A program made the position numbers and the translations under genes. Below the pieces are notes generated by a model, which saw only the letters and a program-made list of their open reading frames with translations, did not search any database and was not told the DNA's origin. From an uncultured Poribacteria bacterium (GTDB lineage: Bacteria > Poribacteria > WGA-4E > WGA-3G), in assembly GCA_951828385.1 (NCBI GenBank), contig OX639973.1, positions 6,488,845 through 6,552,844 of the forward strand: DNA of 64,000 bases, read 5' to 3'. This document shows positions 8,505 through 17,552 of the stretch, piece by piece; within the stretch, counting starts at the first letter, position 1, and each line of letters begins with the position of its first letter.

Positions 8505-11393
8505 CTATTCTTTTTTAATCGAAATGCGGAACATCCCGCGCCGTTTCGTAACAATATAAGATTGATCACCATTAATCACAAGAGAAACAACACTATCTGG
8601 CACTTCTGGCAAGATTTTTTCCCATTCGGCGCGATGATTCAAGCGATAGCCCCCTTCATTGCTGGCACCATAAATTGTCTGGGTATCCACAGTGATTCGA
8701 TCAATGAGCGTGTGTATGCCTGCTTTATCGGTGATTGCGCGCCAATGCTCACCGTTTTCTGAAACCAAGACCCCCGCGTCCGTAGCAACATACACTGTTG
8801 AACCCGCAAAGGTTATATCATTGAAACGCTCAAAACGTAAGGGCAGACTTGAAGTCAAGTCTTTCCATGTGGTGCCACTATCGAACGATTGAAAAAGACT
8901 TCCACCGCGTTTCCCTGCGTAGACGGTTTCCTCAGAAACAGCAAGTCTCAGTTTTTTCATAAAGCCATTATTTTCGTCCTTGCTTTTGCCTTCATCTACC
9001 AGTCCGGTGTTAAACCATTCTGACTCACCGCGTTTCCATCTGAGAAGCTGCCGCCTATGTTCTATATAGAAGGTCTTGCCACTGACCGCAAAGGCACTGG
9101 GGGATATTTCATGCTCTATTAGATCCGCCCACGCCTTTGTATCTGTGATGGGAGGGGCTTCGCCAACAGCGGGTATCCCTTGGATAGGGACTAATACGTT
9201 TCCATTTTCAGAGAGACGACAGATGCGCGATTTATGCTCGGGAACTAAAGTCGCTCCGGCACCATAAAGTCCGCCGTTAGCAATTACTAATTTTGGGGAA
9301 ATCAGACGGTAGGCTTTTTCTACTGGTTTTAGCGTGAGTTCACCTGAATTCAACGGAAGATTTCTCCACGACGCACCGCCATCGATGGATTTCATAACAC
9401 CTTTGGCGTTGCTCGTGTAGATTGCATTTTTGAACCTTATTAAGTTGGATATTGAAACGTCTACTAACCCGTTCGTAAATGAGTGCCACGATTCACCACC
9501 ATCGGTTGAACGTGTCAATTCGATGGATCCGACCTTAAAGAAGGTATTTTCGTCTACTGCTGCAAGAGTCGATGCTGTTATATTGGTGTCAGATTCTGTC
9601 CATGTTGTGCCCCCGTCCGTTGAACGAAGGTTTATCACTCCAGATACCAGGACGGTATTTCCAGCTGCAAAGACTTCAGCGTTTGAAGGGATTTTCATCT
9701 TGATTGATTTGTTTCTCGGTGTTATATCAGTCCACGAATCTCCCAAATCCCTTGATCGGAAGACTTCCCATGTCCTTACATCGGAATCGAGGAGGTTACT
9801 CATAAGCGCATCCAGGTACGCCTGCCTGCCTTCCGGGGTTTCTAATTCGGAAGTGTCTTGCCCTGTTCCGACGTAAAGAGTATTTCCAGAGACAGACAAA
9901 GCGTGAATGGCTTTTGTGGTAAGCGGCAATTTTTCCCACGTTCCTGAAGACAAGCGGTAGAGTCCCCGGTTTGTCCCGATAAACACTGTATTTTCAACAG
10001 CAGCGATTGCCCTAATACCACTGTCTGCTATTTCGGAGTTCAGTAGCATCCACTGCTTACCGGCATTTGTAGACCGGAAAATACCTTCATCTCGAAGTGC
10101 GAGGTATAAGGCATCATCCATTACCACCAGACCAATCGCGCGCCCTTTTGGACGCTCGCCAAGTTTTATCCATGTCTCGCCTCTGTCTTTTGAAGCAAAC
10201 ACGCCATTGGAAAAAACAAGATAGAGTGTGTCGTTGCGTTCCACTATCAGTTTGCGGTAATTGTCTACTGAAGCATCTGGTGGAAGTGGGCTAATAAGCG
10301 TCCAGGCGGGTGCATCTGGTGCTAATCTGTAGATACCGATTTTTGAAACCGCATAGACATCCCCCCAGGAACTTGCTAATATGTTTGATACTGAACGCCC
10401 TTTTGCTGGACCGCTTACTTGTACCCACTGTTGGTTTGTTGAGAGGCGCGGTTCCTTTTCTACTTGCGCGGCGGCAAGCATAAGAGATTCTGAAACTTGC
10501 GGACCGACACTTTTACTTCTACCAATGCTATCGAAACGTCCGGCTTGGTTTCGTAAATCCGGTTTCGTTTGTGTATCAAAGACAATCGGAGCATCAATGA
10601 TTTCAACGGTGGCTTCTGATTGCGAGTCCAAGTTGTAGGGCTTCTGAAAATGGACAAGGTGTTCAGAACCGATACCGATTATCAGCAACATAAGGACCGC
10701 CGTTGCAGCGGAGACCGCCCACGGCACAATAGGGGGGCTGCTTGTCGGAGCAACCGGCTTAATATCAGCGACTTGCCGCATGATATTCTCTGCAAGGTTG
10801 GCAGGTAATTGGACGCTACCGAGCGTTTCGCGAATCATATTTTCTTCTCCCTTTAAACGGTTACGGGCGCGTTGGAGACGACTCTTAACGGTATTCGGGG
10901 ATACACCCAAGAATTCGCCAATCGCCTTGCATGACATTTCGCCGAGATAGTGAAGCGTCATAACCGTGCGTTCACTCTCCGGCAGTTTTTCAAGGAGGGC
11001 TTTGACAATTTCACGCTGATGTTCAGCAGTCTCGGCTTCACTGCGCTCAGATTCATAATTAGCATAAAACGATTTTTCGATTTCTTCTATTGGCGTGACT
11101 TCTATTGATTGGTGACGGATTGCCGGTTTGTTTCTTTGGATCCAATTAAGACAAAGGCGATTCGCAATCACATAAAGCCACCCATCAAAGAGTTTCGGGT
11201 TCTTTAGCGTTGAAAGCTTTTTATACACTTGGAGGAAAGCATCTTGCGTAATTTCTTCAGCAATGTGAAAATCCCCTATCTTCCGCCATATAAGCGCATG
11301 AACACGTCTTTGGTACTTTCGGACTAAGACGCTAAATGCCTCGTCTTCGCCTGACAAAATCCTGTGAATCAATTCGACATTATCTCTTACCAT
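8505..11393 (-). CDS. Membrane-tethered ECF sigma factor fused to an extracytoplasmic beta-propeller (copy 2)
   Basis: 962 residues with the same order as the copies at 4111 and 13484. Sigma region 2 is at about 8-88 and region 4 at about 128-182 (CKAIGEFLGVSPNTVKSRLQ). A transmembrane helix covers about 223-243, followed by the linker IIDAPIVFDTQTKPDLRNQ at about 265-283 and the propeller from about 325 to the end. The Asp boxes include SKDRGETW, STNAGKQW, SRDLGDSW, STDGGTTW, STDGGESW, SIDGGASW and SFDSGTTW. Region 4 and the following 30 residues are almost identical to copy 3, while the propellers differ more. This fits a shared promoter specificity with different sensing surfaces. GGAG precedes the ATG, and the ECF-type promoter lies about 70 bases upstream. 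The gene is followed at once by 7785-8480. Confidence 0.85.
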   Translation of the reverse strand: MVRDNVELIHRILSGEDEAFSVLVRKYQRRVHALIWRKIGDFHIAEEITQDAFLQVYKKLSTLKNPKLFDGWLYVIANRLCLNWIQRNKPAIRHQSIEVTPIEEIEKSFYANYESERSEAETAEHQREIVKALLEKLPESERTVMTLHYLGEMSCKAIGEFLGVSPNTVKSRLQRARNRLKGEENMIRETLGSVQLPANLAENIMRQVADIKPVAPTSSPPIVPWAVSAATAVLMLLIIGIGSEHLVHFQKPYNLDSQSEATVEIIDAPIVFDTQTKPDLRNQAGRFDSIGRSKSVGPQVSESLMLAAAQVEKEPRLSTNQQWVQVSGPAKGRSVSNILASSWGDVYAVSKIGIYRLAPDAPAWTLISPLPPDASVDNYRKLIVERNDTLYLVFSNGVFASKDRGETWIKLGERPKGRAIGLVVMDDALYLALRDEGIFRSTNAGKQWMLLNSEIADSGIRAIAAVENTVFIGTNRGLYRLSSGTWEKLPLTTKAIHALSVSGNTLYVGTGQDTSELETPEGRQAYLDALMSNLLDSDVRTWEVFRSRDLGDSWTDITPRNKSIKMKIPSNAEVFAAGNTVLVSGVINLRSTDGGTTWTESDTNITASTLAAVDENTFFKVGSIELTRSTDGGESWHSFTNGLVDVSISNLIRFKNAIYTSNAKGVMKSIDGGASWRNLPLNSGELTLKPVEKAYRLISPKLVIANGGLYGAGATLVPEHKSRICRLSENGNVLVPIQGIPAVGEAPPITDTKAWADLIEHEISPSAFAVSGKTFYIEHRRQLLRWKRGESEWFNTGLVDEGKSKDENNGFMKKLRLAVSEETVYAGKRGGSLFQSFDSGTTWKDLTSSLPLRFERFNDITFAGSTVYVATDAGVLVSENGEHWRAITDKAGIHTLIDRITVDTQTIYGASNEGGYRLNHRAEWEKILPEVPDSVVSLVINGDQSYIVTKRRGMFRISIKKE

Positions 11394-11464
11394 TGGAATT
11401 CTCCGTAGTTTCAGGACGATTGCGAATATGAAATTATAACATCGTTCTGTTCTTTAAAGTTAAA

Positions 11465-11492
11465 GACACAATTATATACCCGAACGGTTGCA
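11465..11492 (-). promoter_or_regulatory. ECF-type promoter candidate A, upstream of sigma-propeller operon 2
   Basis: On the minus strand: TTATGCAACC, 17 bases, TGTC, about 70 bases upstream of the ATG at 11393. A TTTTTTCGG tract precedes the -35-like block, as it does at 17553-17580. No TTGACA-type element is nearby, which supports use by an alternative sigma factor. Confidence 0.65.
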
Positions 11493-11604
11493 TAATGCCG
11501 AAAAAATTCAACTTTTAACGCTGTTTTTTGGGAGAACCGTCGTCGGAATCCTATTTTAACGATTGAGCAACTATTACCTAAATCAGTTTGCGGTGCAAAA
11601 TAAA

Positions 11605-11635
11605 AACGCATCCACAAAATGCTTGTGGATGCGTT
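11605..11635 (-). terminator. Rho-independent terminator after operon 3
   Basis: A perfect 13-bp stem (AACGCATCCACAA and its complement) with a 5-base loop is followed on the minus strand by TTTATTTT. It lies 23 bases past the stop of 11658-13454 and separates operon 3 from promoter A of operon 2. Confidence 0.88.
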
Positions 11636-11657
11636 AAAAAATGATCTACCGCATCGG

Positions 11658-13454
11658 CTACATGCCAAACATCATTCCGAACGCTTGAAAGAGCGGCTTG
11701 AAATCACCGAGAGTGAGAAGCAATTTTGCATCAATGCTGTCGTCCCGCGCTTTCGCAGAGAAGCCGATGCTATAGTTCTCTGGTAAGTTCATGAACGCAC
11801 CAGAAACCATTTGTATCATGGCTGCACCATTTGGATCCATCTGTTCTACCACTGGCAGGATACTTTTAAACGCCGTAATTGGAGAAATTGCCAGAAGAAC
11901 GTTATTGTCAGTCCCTAATCTATCGGTGAGTTTTTGATAACTCGGGTGTTCGGAAAATTTCTCACTATTTCCGGTGCTCCTATCAAGCGATGCTTGAATC
12001 AATTGCGGATGGGTCCCCGTTGCGAAAAGGAGCTGCCCTTCGCTAAACGCGTAATACCAGTGCCATTCCGGTGGCATCTGCTCAAACGGATCGGACGATG
12101 TTACGCCAAAAACCTCATTCGGATTAGGAAAAATGTAGCTTTTAATCTCAACCCCGTTGTGCATTGTAGATGGACCTGCGTGAGCATCTTTGTAATTGAG
12201 TTTTGCCAGAAACACTTCGTCCATATAGGTTTTTGCTTGCTGTTCATCTTTCAGGTCATAGATGAACAGAAAATTAGCTAAAGCACCATCCCCAAAGCCG
12301 GCAGAGACACTCCATCGGTCCGCCAGAGATTCATAAAAATCCTTCACCTGTTCGAGGAGTCGATCTCGCGTTTCTTGTGTATCTCGAATACGTTTTGGCG
12401 TAAAATCTAACCAAGATGTACTAATCTCGGTTTGCAATTTTGAACTCCCCTGAAAGGCAGCGTTCATAGTGGCACGATCTGGAAGGGCCCCGAGGTGCGT
12501 TAATTCGTCGGATACTTCCTGGACGGCATTCACGAACTCACTATCCGATTTGAATTCAAGTGAGGGTGTGATTTGCACATCGGTTCCTTCCACTTGAAGT
12601 TTGGCATTTATAGATTGCAGCTGCTTAATAAATTCTGTCCTTCCTGTCAGTAGGTCTTCAAAGAGACCTCCAATCACCAGAGACACCGAGCCTGAATTAT
12701 TTTTCAGATTGTCTGTCATTGATTGCCATTCTTCCTCAAGTGAACCATCAAGCGAAGCGATAACGCCTTCGATGTCAAAGCAGACACCTAACTGATCCCT
12801 GCCTTCAAGCATATCAGTAAAGAAAGATTGATAGCCTCGGTTCTCTGTGATAGCCTGTATCGTTCCATGACGCGTATCAATAACATTTTCACAGACCGTA
12901 CGCTGCTGTGAGAAGACGAGAATGTCGTCTAAGATAGCAAAACTGTTGCCATCGCCATTTTCGCTCCAATAGGCAGCGTCTTTATAGGCTGTTGGTGCGC
13001 TTCCACCGGTTTCCGTTTCAATCACCTGCTTAACCGTTTCGGTGTCCTTTAAATGGATAGCTACGGAAAGCTGCAGAGGTTTCAAACGGGTAAGGAAGAT
13101 TGCGAAATCTCGGTTCAAATCCAATCCGATGGCTTCAAAACCGGCTAAACTCTCAAAATTAGCACCGAGGGCACCCGCTAACATTTGGGCGATAATTTCT
13201 GGGGATCCTGATTGCGGTGAAAGGTCTCTGAACAGTGTGTTAATCTTATTATTCAATTCAATCGCGTTCGGACAATAGATAATGCCCAAGGTTTTTTCTG
13301 GAATTAGATGTAGCACACTGTCGCTCGAAAGAGCATCAGATGAAGGCGTTTCTACTGCCTGATCGGACGCTGCGTTACTAACGCACACGAATAGAAGTGT
13401 CGTCAGAAGTGCTAACATTGCGATGACGGGTGAGGCTAAAAATTTCTTTTTCAT
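11658..13454 (-). CDS. Exported protein of unknown function, partner of sigma-propeller 3
   Basis: 598 residues from the ATG at 13454, chosen because AGGAG sits five bases upstream (an upstream in-frame start at 13484 lacks one). A signal peptide (residues about 1-25, ending near SNAASD) is followed by a large domain with repeated Phe/Leu-rich strands and no recognised catalytic motif. The overall look (SVLHLIPEKTLGIIYCPN, then long stretches of 'DFAIFLTRL' type) is like DUF3352-style secreted proteins, but I am not sure of that. It starts 29 bases after the sigma-propeller stop, so the two are cotranscribed, and it ends at a strong terminator. Its paralogue at 1-1969 sits in operon 1 and is broken by an IS. 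Confidence 0.8.
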   Translation of the reverse strand: MKKKFLASPVIAMLALLTTLLFVCVSNAASDQAVETPSSDALSSDSVLHLIPEKTLGIIYCPNAIELNNKINTLFRDLSPQSGSPEIIAQMLAGALGANFESLAGFEAIGLDLNRDFAIFLTRLKPLQLSVAIHLKDTETVKQVIETETGGSAPTAYKDAAYWSENGDGNSFAILDDILVFSQQRTVCENVIDTRHGTIQAITENRGYQSFFTDMLEGRDQLGVCFDIEGVIASLDGSLEEEWQSMTDNLKNNSGSVSLVIGGLFEDLLTGRTEFIKQLQSINAKLQVEGTDVQITPSLEFKSDSEFVNAVQEVSDELTHLGALPDRATMNAAFQGSSKLQTEISTSWLDFTPKRIRDTQETRDRLLEQVKDFYESLADRWSVSAGFGDGALANFLFIYDLKDEQQAKTYMDEVFLAKLNYKDAHAGPSTMHNGVEIKSYIFPNPNEVFGVTSSDPFEQMPPEWHWYYAFSEGQLLFATGTHPQLIQASLDRSTGNSEKFSEHPSYQKLTDRLGTDNNVLLAISPITAFKSILPVVEQMDPNGAAMIQMVSGAFMNLPENYSIGFSAKARDDSIDAKLLLTLGDFKPLFQAFGMMFGM

Positions 13455-13483
13455 TTTTCTCCTAAAGATAATGCCGCGTAGCA

Positions 13484-16384
13484 TTAACCCTTTTCGTTTC
13501 CAAGCGAAACGTGAAACATTCCACGCTTGTTGGTAATAATGTAAAGCTTGTCATTGGCGAAGACGAGTTCTCGGATGCCATCAGGGACTTCTGGGGAGAC
13601 CTTCTTCCAGTTACCACGATTATCCAAACGATAGGCACCGGCATTACACACCCCGTAAACCGTAGTGTCATCAACAGCAAGACTCGCAACAATGAGACGC
13701 TCGCCTTCAGTGTCCGTGAGCACACGCCAGTGTTCCCCGTTTTGCGAAGTTAAGACCCCTTTATTCGTTGAAACGTAAACCACTGCACCTACAAAGAGTA
13801 TCTCTTTGAAACGTTTAAATTGAAGCGGCAGGTTTGGCGTAACGTCTTTCCAATTGGTTCCCTCATCAAACGATTGAAAGAGTTTACCGTCCCGCATACC
13901 GGCGTAAATAGTTTTCCCCGAAACAGCTAATCTGATTCCCTTACGACTGTTGTGAGGTTGTTTCCCTGAATCTATGAGGCCTGTACTGACCCATTTCCAT
14001 GTGCCGGGTTTACATTTGAACAGTTCCCGCCTATACTCAATATAGAACGTATTATCACTAACTGCAAGCTCGCCGAGTGTCACCTCACCTGCTAATAGAT
14101 CTTCCGAGTAGAGTTCGTCATCAAATTCGAGGGAGGGGAGACCTTTGACCGGAATTAGCGTATTGCCATCGGCGGACAACTGGAAAATGCGCAATTTGCT
14201 TTTTCTTGTAGGAGCACCGAAAATGTCTCTTTTGCTTTCTTCAAGGAAAACCCCGTAAGGGATATCGTCAGCGACAACTAACCTCTGATTCGGAAAATCA
14301 GGATCGCGAGGCGAATTCAAACCGACGCTAAAGTTAACAGGAGTCCATGACTCGCCACTATCCGTTGATTTAGCAATTTTGCTGTCGTTGTGGACGTAAA
14401 GACCGTTTTTGAACGCCACTAAATTCCGCATGCCGGTGCCTATCATTCCCCGCATAAACGGATGCCACGATTCACCGCCGTCGGTTGTCCGATGGAGACG
14501 ATATTTACCCGCATAAAAGGTATTGTCATTGACACCTACAGTTGGCATGTAAGATGGAATATAGAGTATTTCTCCGAGGTCTGTCCATGTTTGCCCGCTG
14601 TCTCTTGAGCGGATGCCATTACTGCTGCTCACTGCTAAAAGCGTCTCGCCAGTAACCATAAGTTTAATGTCTCGTGCTGGCTGCATAGCGAAAGAGACCT
14701 TTTTCGGTGTTATGTCAGTCCATGAATTCCCTAAATCTGTTGAATGGAGAATCGCCCAATGGATTTTCCCTTTCATGATTGAGTCACCGTACTGTTTCTG
14801 AGCTTCTGGCAATTTCATGCGTGAGTAGTCTGGACTCACTGCAACATAAAGGTCGCTTTCAGAGACTGCGAAGGAGTCAAAGGCGTTAAAGGGAGAACGT
14901 GTCTCTATCGGCAATTTTGCCCATTTACCTGAATTAAGTCGGTAGAGGCCTCGGTTTGTAAGGGCAAACACAGTGTTTCCAATAGATGAGACTCCTGAAA
15001 TTTTTTCGTCTGTTGATTCCGCATCAAAGTTAAAGCCGTCGTTAAAGGCTATCCACTGTTTACCAGCATCGGTAGAGCGGAAAACACCTTTTTTCTCAAT
15101 AGCAAGGTAAAAGACTTGGTCTGTTATTATCAATCCGACAGCCCTACCTTTTGGACGACTACCGAGCGCATGCCACGTCTTGCCACGATCTGTTGAAGAC
15201 AGCATTTCTTTAACAGAGACAATATAAAGTCTATCATCTCGTTCTGCCATCGGCATCGGATAGAGTTGCCCATTCGTTACACTTGCATTGACGAGTGTCC
15301 ATGTTTCCTTGTCTGGGGTCAGTTGGTAGAGACCGATCGGTGAGACGGCGTAGATATCTCCTGTGGCACTCGCAAGAAAGCCTAAGATAGAAACGCCTTC
15401 TGGACCACTCGCTTGTCTCCACTGCTGTTTTGTTGACGTGCTTTTTTTATTCACTACCTCCGTAGCCGCAGCCAGCACAAAAGGTTCCGAGACTTGCGGT
15501 CCAATGCCACTGCGCTTACCGTCGGTTTCAAAACGTCCTGCTTGGTTTCGTAAGTCAGGTTTTGCTTGTGTATCAAGCACAATCGGTGCGTCAATGATTT
15601 CAATAGTGGTTTCGGATTGGGCGTTTACATTGTAAGGGTTCTGAAAACGGGCAAGGTATTCGGAACCCACACCCATTATTAAAAAGATAAATATCGCTGT
15701 TGCAGCAGAGATTGCCCACGGCACTAATGGTTTGCTGCTTGTCGGGGCTATCGGTTTTATGTCTGCGATTTGCCGCATAATGTTCTCTGTGAAGTTGGCA
15801 GGGAGTTGCACGCTGCCAAGAGTTTCGCGAATCATGTTTTCCTGCTCCTTTAAACGGTTACGGGCGCGCTGAAGCCGACTCTTAACGGTATTTGGCGATA
15901 CACCTAAGAATTCGCCAATCGCCTTACACGTCATTTCGCCGAGATAGTGAAGTGTTACAACCGTACGTTCGCTTTCTGGTAGTTGTTCAAGGAGGTTTTT
16001 GATGAATCCACGACGATATTCAACAGAGGCATTCTCGCGTTGTTCATCTTCGTACGAACGGTAGGCTAATCCGTCGATTTCCTCTTCGCTTATGGTTTCT
16101 AACGATTCCATTTGTGGCTTCTGTTTTCGGTACCAAGCAGTACAGACCCGATCGGTGATAACATAGAGCCATCCCGCAAACTGATTCGGATTCTTCAATG
16201 TGCCGAGCTTTTGGTATACCTTGAGGAATGTGTCCTGTGTCAGTTCCTCTGCAGTGTGGAAATCGCCAACTTTCCGCCAAGCAAGCGCGTGGACCCGCTT
16301 CTGGTGTTTCTTTACCAATGTGGTGAAAGCATTCTCATCACCTGTCAAGAAGCGATTAATAAGTTGTGCATCTTCGTTTTTCAT
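13484..16384 (-). CDS. Membrane-tethered ECF sigma factor fused to an extracytoplasmic beta-propeller (copy 3)
   Basis: 966 residues from the ATG at 16384 (AGGAGA upstream). Sigma region 2 is at about 9-88 (GDFHTAEELTQDTFLKVYQ) and region 4 at about 127-181. A transmembrane helix covers about 221-241, with the linker IIDAPIVLDTQAKPDLRNQ just after and the propeller from about 325. The Asp boxes include SSTDRGKTW, STDAGKQW, STDLGNSW, SRDSGQTW, TTDGGESW, STDSGESW and SFDEGTNW. The C-terminal blade ends KRGMFHVSL, close to copies 1 and 2. The gene lies between the exported 311-residue protein (16509-17444) and the exported 598-residue protein, so this operon has a partner on each side. The 121-bp leader between it and the upstream gene contains a perfect 17-bp hairpin. 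Confidence 0.85.
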   Translation of the reverse strand: MKNEDAQLINRFLTGDENAFTTLVKKHQKRVHALAWRKVGDFHTAEELTQDTFLKVYQKLGTLKNPNQFAGWLYVITDRVCTAWYRKQKPQMESLETISEEEIDGLAYRSYEDEQRENASVEYRRGFIKNLLEQLPESERTVVTLHYLGEMTCKAIGEFLGVSPNTVKSRLQRARNRLKEQENMIRETLGSVQLPANFTENIMRQIADIKPIAPTSSKPLVPWAISAATAIFIFLIMGVGSEYLARFQNPYNVNAQSETTIEIIDAPIVLDTQAKPDLRNQAGRFETDGKRSGIGPQVSEPFVLAAATEVVNKKSTSTKQQWRQASGPEGVSILGFLASATGDIYAVSPIGLYQLTPDKETWTLVNASVTNGQLYPMPMAERDDRLYIVSVKEMLSSTDRGKTWHALGSRPKGRAVGLIITDQVFYLAIEKKGVFRSTDAGKQWIAFNDGFNFDAESTDEKISGVSSIGNTVFALTNRGLYRLNSGKWAKLPIETRSPFNAFDSFAVSESDLYVAVSPDYSRMKLPEAQKQYGDSIMKGKIHWAILHSTDLGNSWTDITPKKVSFAMQPARDIKLMVTGETLLAVSSSNGIRSRDSGQTWTDLGEILYIPSYMPTVGVNDNTFYAGKYRLHRTTDGGESWHPFMRGMIGTGMRNLVAFKNGLYVHNDSKIAKSTDSGESWTPVNFSVGLNSPRDPDFPNQRLVVADDIPYGVFLEESKRDIFGAPTRKSKLRIFQLSADGNTLIPVKGLPSLEFDDELYSEDLLAGEVTLGELAVSDNTFYIEYRRELFKCKPGTWKWVSTGLIDSGKQPHNSRKGIRLAVSGKTIYAGMRDGKLFQSFDEGTNWKDVTPNLPLQFKRFKEILFVGAVVYVSTNKGVLTSQNGEHWRVLTDTEGERLIVASLAVDDTTVYGVCNAGAYRLDNRGNWKKVSPEVPDGIRELVFANDKLYIITNKRGMFHVSLGNEKG

Positions 16385-16400
16385 CAAATCTCTCCTATTT

Positions 16401-16471
16401 CCCCCAGGTCGGTAGGTGCGGTTTGATGAAGATTAATTTTTTAATCTTCATCAAACCTCGCCAATAAACGG
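16401..16471. repeat. Dispersed repeat with a perfect 17-bp hairpin, inside operon 3
   Basis: GGTTTGATGAAGATTAA (16420-16436), a TTTT loop and its exact complement (16441-16457) form a very stable hairpin between 16509-17444 and 13484-16384. The start (CCAGGTCGGTAGGTGCGGTT) and end (CCAATAAACGGG) match the remnant at 7425. The head also matches the hairpin at 51641. No U-run follows on the minus strand, so it is a weak terminator at best. It could set the ratio of upstream to downstream gene, or simply be an inserted mobile palindrome. Confidence 0.75.
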
Positions 16472-16508
16472 GTTTGCGTAAGTCACTTTGATAACGCTGG
16501 TAGTCTTG

Positions 16509-17444
16509 TTACTCTGAAACCGAAGGTTTGATTTCATATCGCGTTAATTCAAGCGTTTTCTCTTCAGGCGGCTCCAACCCAAGTTCTTTCTCTTCCTCGG
16601 ACAACTGGTGATTGTGGACAAATTTCACAATACCAACATTAGGAGCTAACCAGAGTGTTGCCAAAGATACATCCGTCTGCTCTTGATGCACCGGCTCTGG
16701 GCTGACTTCAAGCCCAACTATCTCAGGTGGAACTATTTTTATTGACGCATCTGTTCGGTACTCGATCACCAAACAATCCTCAAAGGTACCGGCAGGAGTT
16801 TCGACAGTTTCTGTCCCAGAGACGTAGCCAGTCTCTACGAGAGTCGTATCGGTTTTGACGGTCTGCTTTGTGGGGACTCCCGGTATTTCAGGCATTCCCT
16901 TGAATTCAGTTGTCATGTTCACTACAATGTTTAGTTCAAGGGCAGTCCATTCTTCATTGAAGGGAGTAGATGTCGGTAAGAAGTAAAAGTAGTCTTGTGA
17001 TTCTACCGCAACATCGTAATCTATATCAATAGAGATGTTTAATCCCTGAGTAGCTGCATCCTGCTGTATTTCTTCACGTGCCTGTGAAATGATTTTATCC
17101 ATCTGTTGCGATTTAATTCCGTTGAACGCATTTTCTATTTCGGTGCCAGCGAAAAACGCTACCCATTCGTTACTGGTTTGGTAAAAATAGGGCTGAACAT
17201 AATACGCGAAATCTGCCCAATTGTCTATCGTAGGTTCGTAACTGAATGCCCGGTAAGTTTCGCCATCAACTTCTTCTGGTTCTATGGCGTAGCGCGTGAG
17301 TTCATTGCCGTCTTGGTCTTCGTAGGTCCAGGAACTGCCGACTGTATCCGGAAAGTAACGGTTCGCCCATTCATTTCCCATCAGGGTCGCGCTGAAGCCG
17401 AAGATGAATAAAGAGATTGAGACAAATCCAATTTTTTTCAACAT
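16509..17444 (-). CDS. Exported protein of unknown function, first gene of operon 3
   Basis: 311 residues with a signal peptide (MLKKIGFVSISLFIFGFSAT). The mature part begins EWANRYFPDTVGSSWTYED, a pattern seen in secreted proteins of unknown function that open with a G-x-x-W-x-Y strand. Near residues 215-280 are TPAGTFEDCLVIEYRT and TLWLAPNVGIVKF, blocks typical of beta-rich secreted proteins of the DUF3108 / lipoprotein-localisation-like type. That similarity is from memory and uncertain. The gene sits directly behind ECF-type promoter B and upstream of sigma-propeller 3, so it is probably the first target of that regulator. No catalytic residues were recognised. Confidence 0.75.
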   Translation of the reverse strand: MLKKIGFVSISLFIFGFSATLMGNEWANRYFPDTVGSSWTYEDQDGNELTRYAIEPEEVDGETYRAFSYEPTIDNWADFAYYVQPYFYQTSNEWVAFFAGTEIENAFNGIKSQQMDKIISQAREEIQQDAATQGLNISIDIDYDVAVESQDYFYFLPTSTPFNEEWTALELNIVVNMTTEFKGMPEIPGVPTKQTVKTDTTLVETGYVSGTETVETPAGTFEDCLVIEYRTDASIKIVPPEIVGLEVSPEPVHQEQTDVSLATLWLAPNVGIVKFVHNHQLSEEEKELGLEPPEEKTLELTRYEIKPSVSE

Positions 17445-17552
17445 GAGAGATTCCTTTCACAATTTTCGCCACGGTTTTGTTTTTCCGAAAGCGAGTATAA
17501 AATTAAAATATACGAAACTTTTTAATCCCACTCGACTGCTGTTACTATTAAT

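Noticed and set aside
13462-13725. 87-residue minus-strand ORF inside the sigma-propeller gene
   Set aside because: It overlaps the real coding frame of 13484-16384 in another phase and has no independent support.
17106-17411. Plus-strand ORFs opposite the exported 311-residue gene
   Set aside because: Reverse-strand shadows; the minus-strand frame has a signal peptide and ribosome context.
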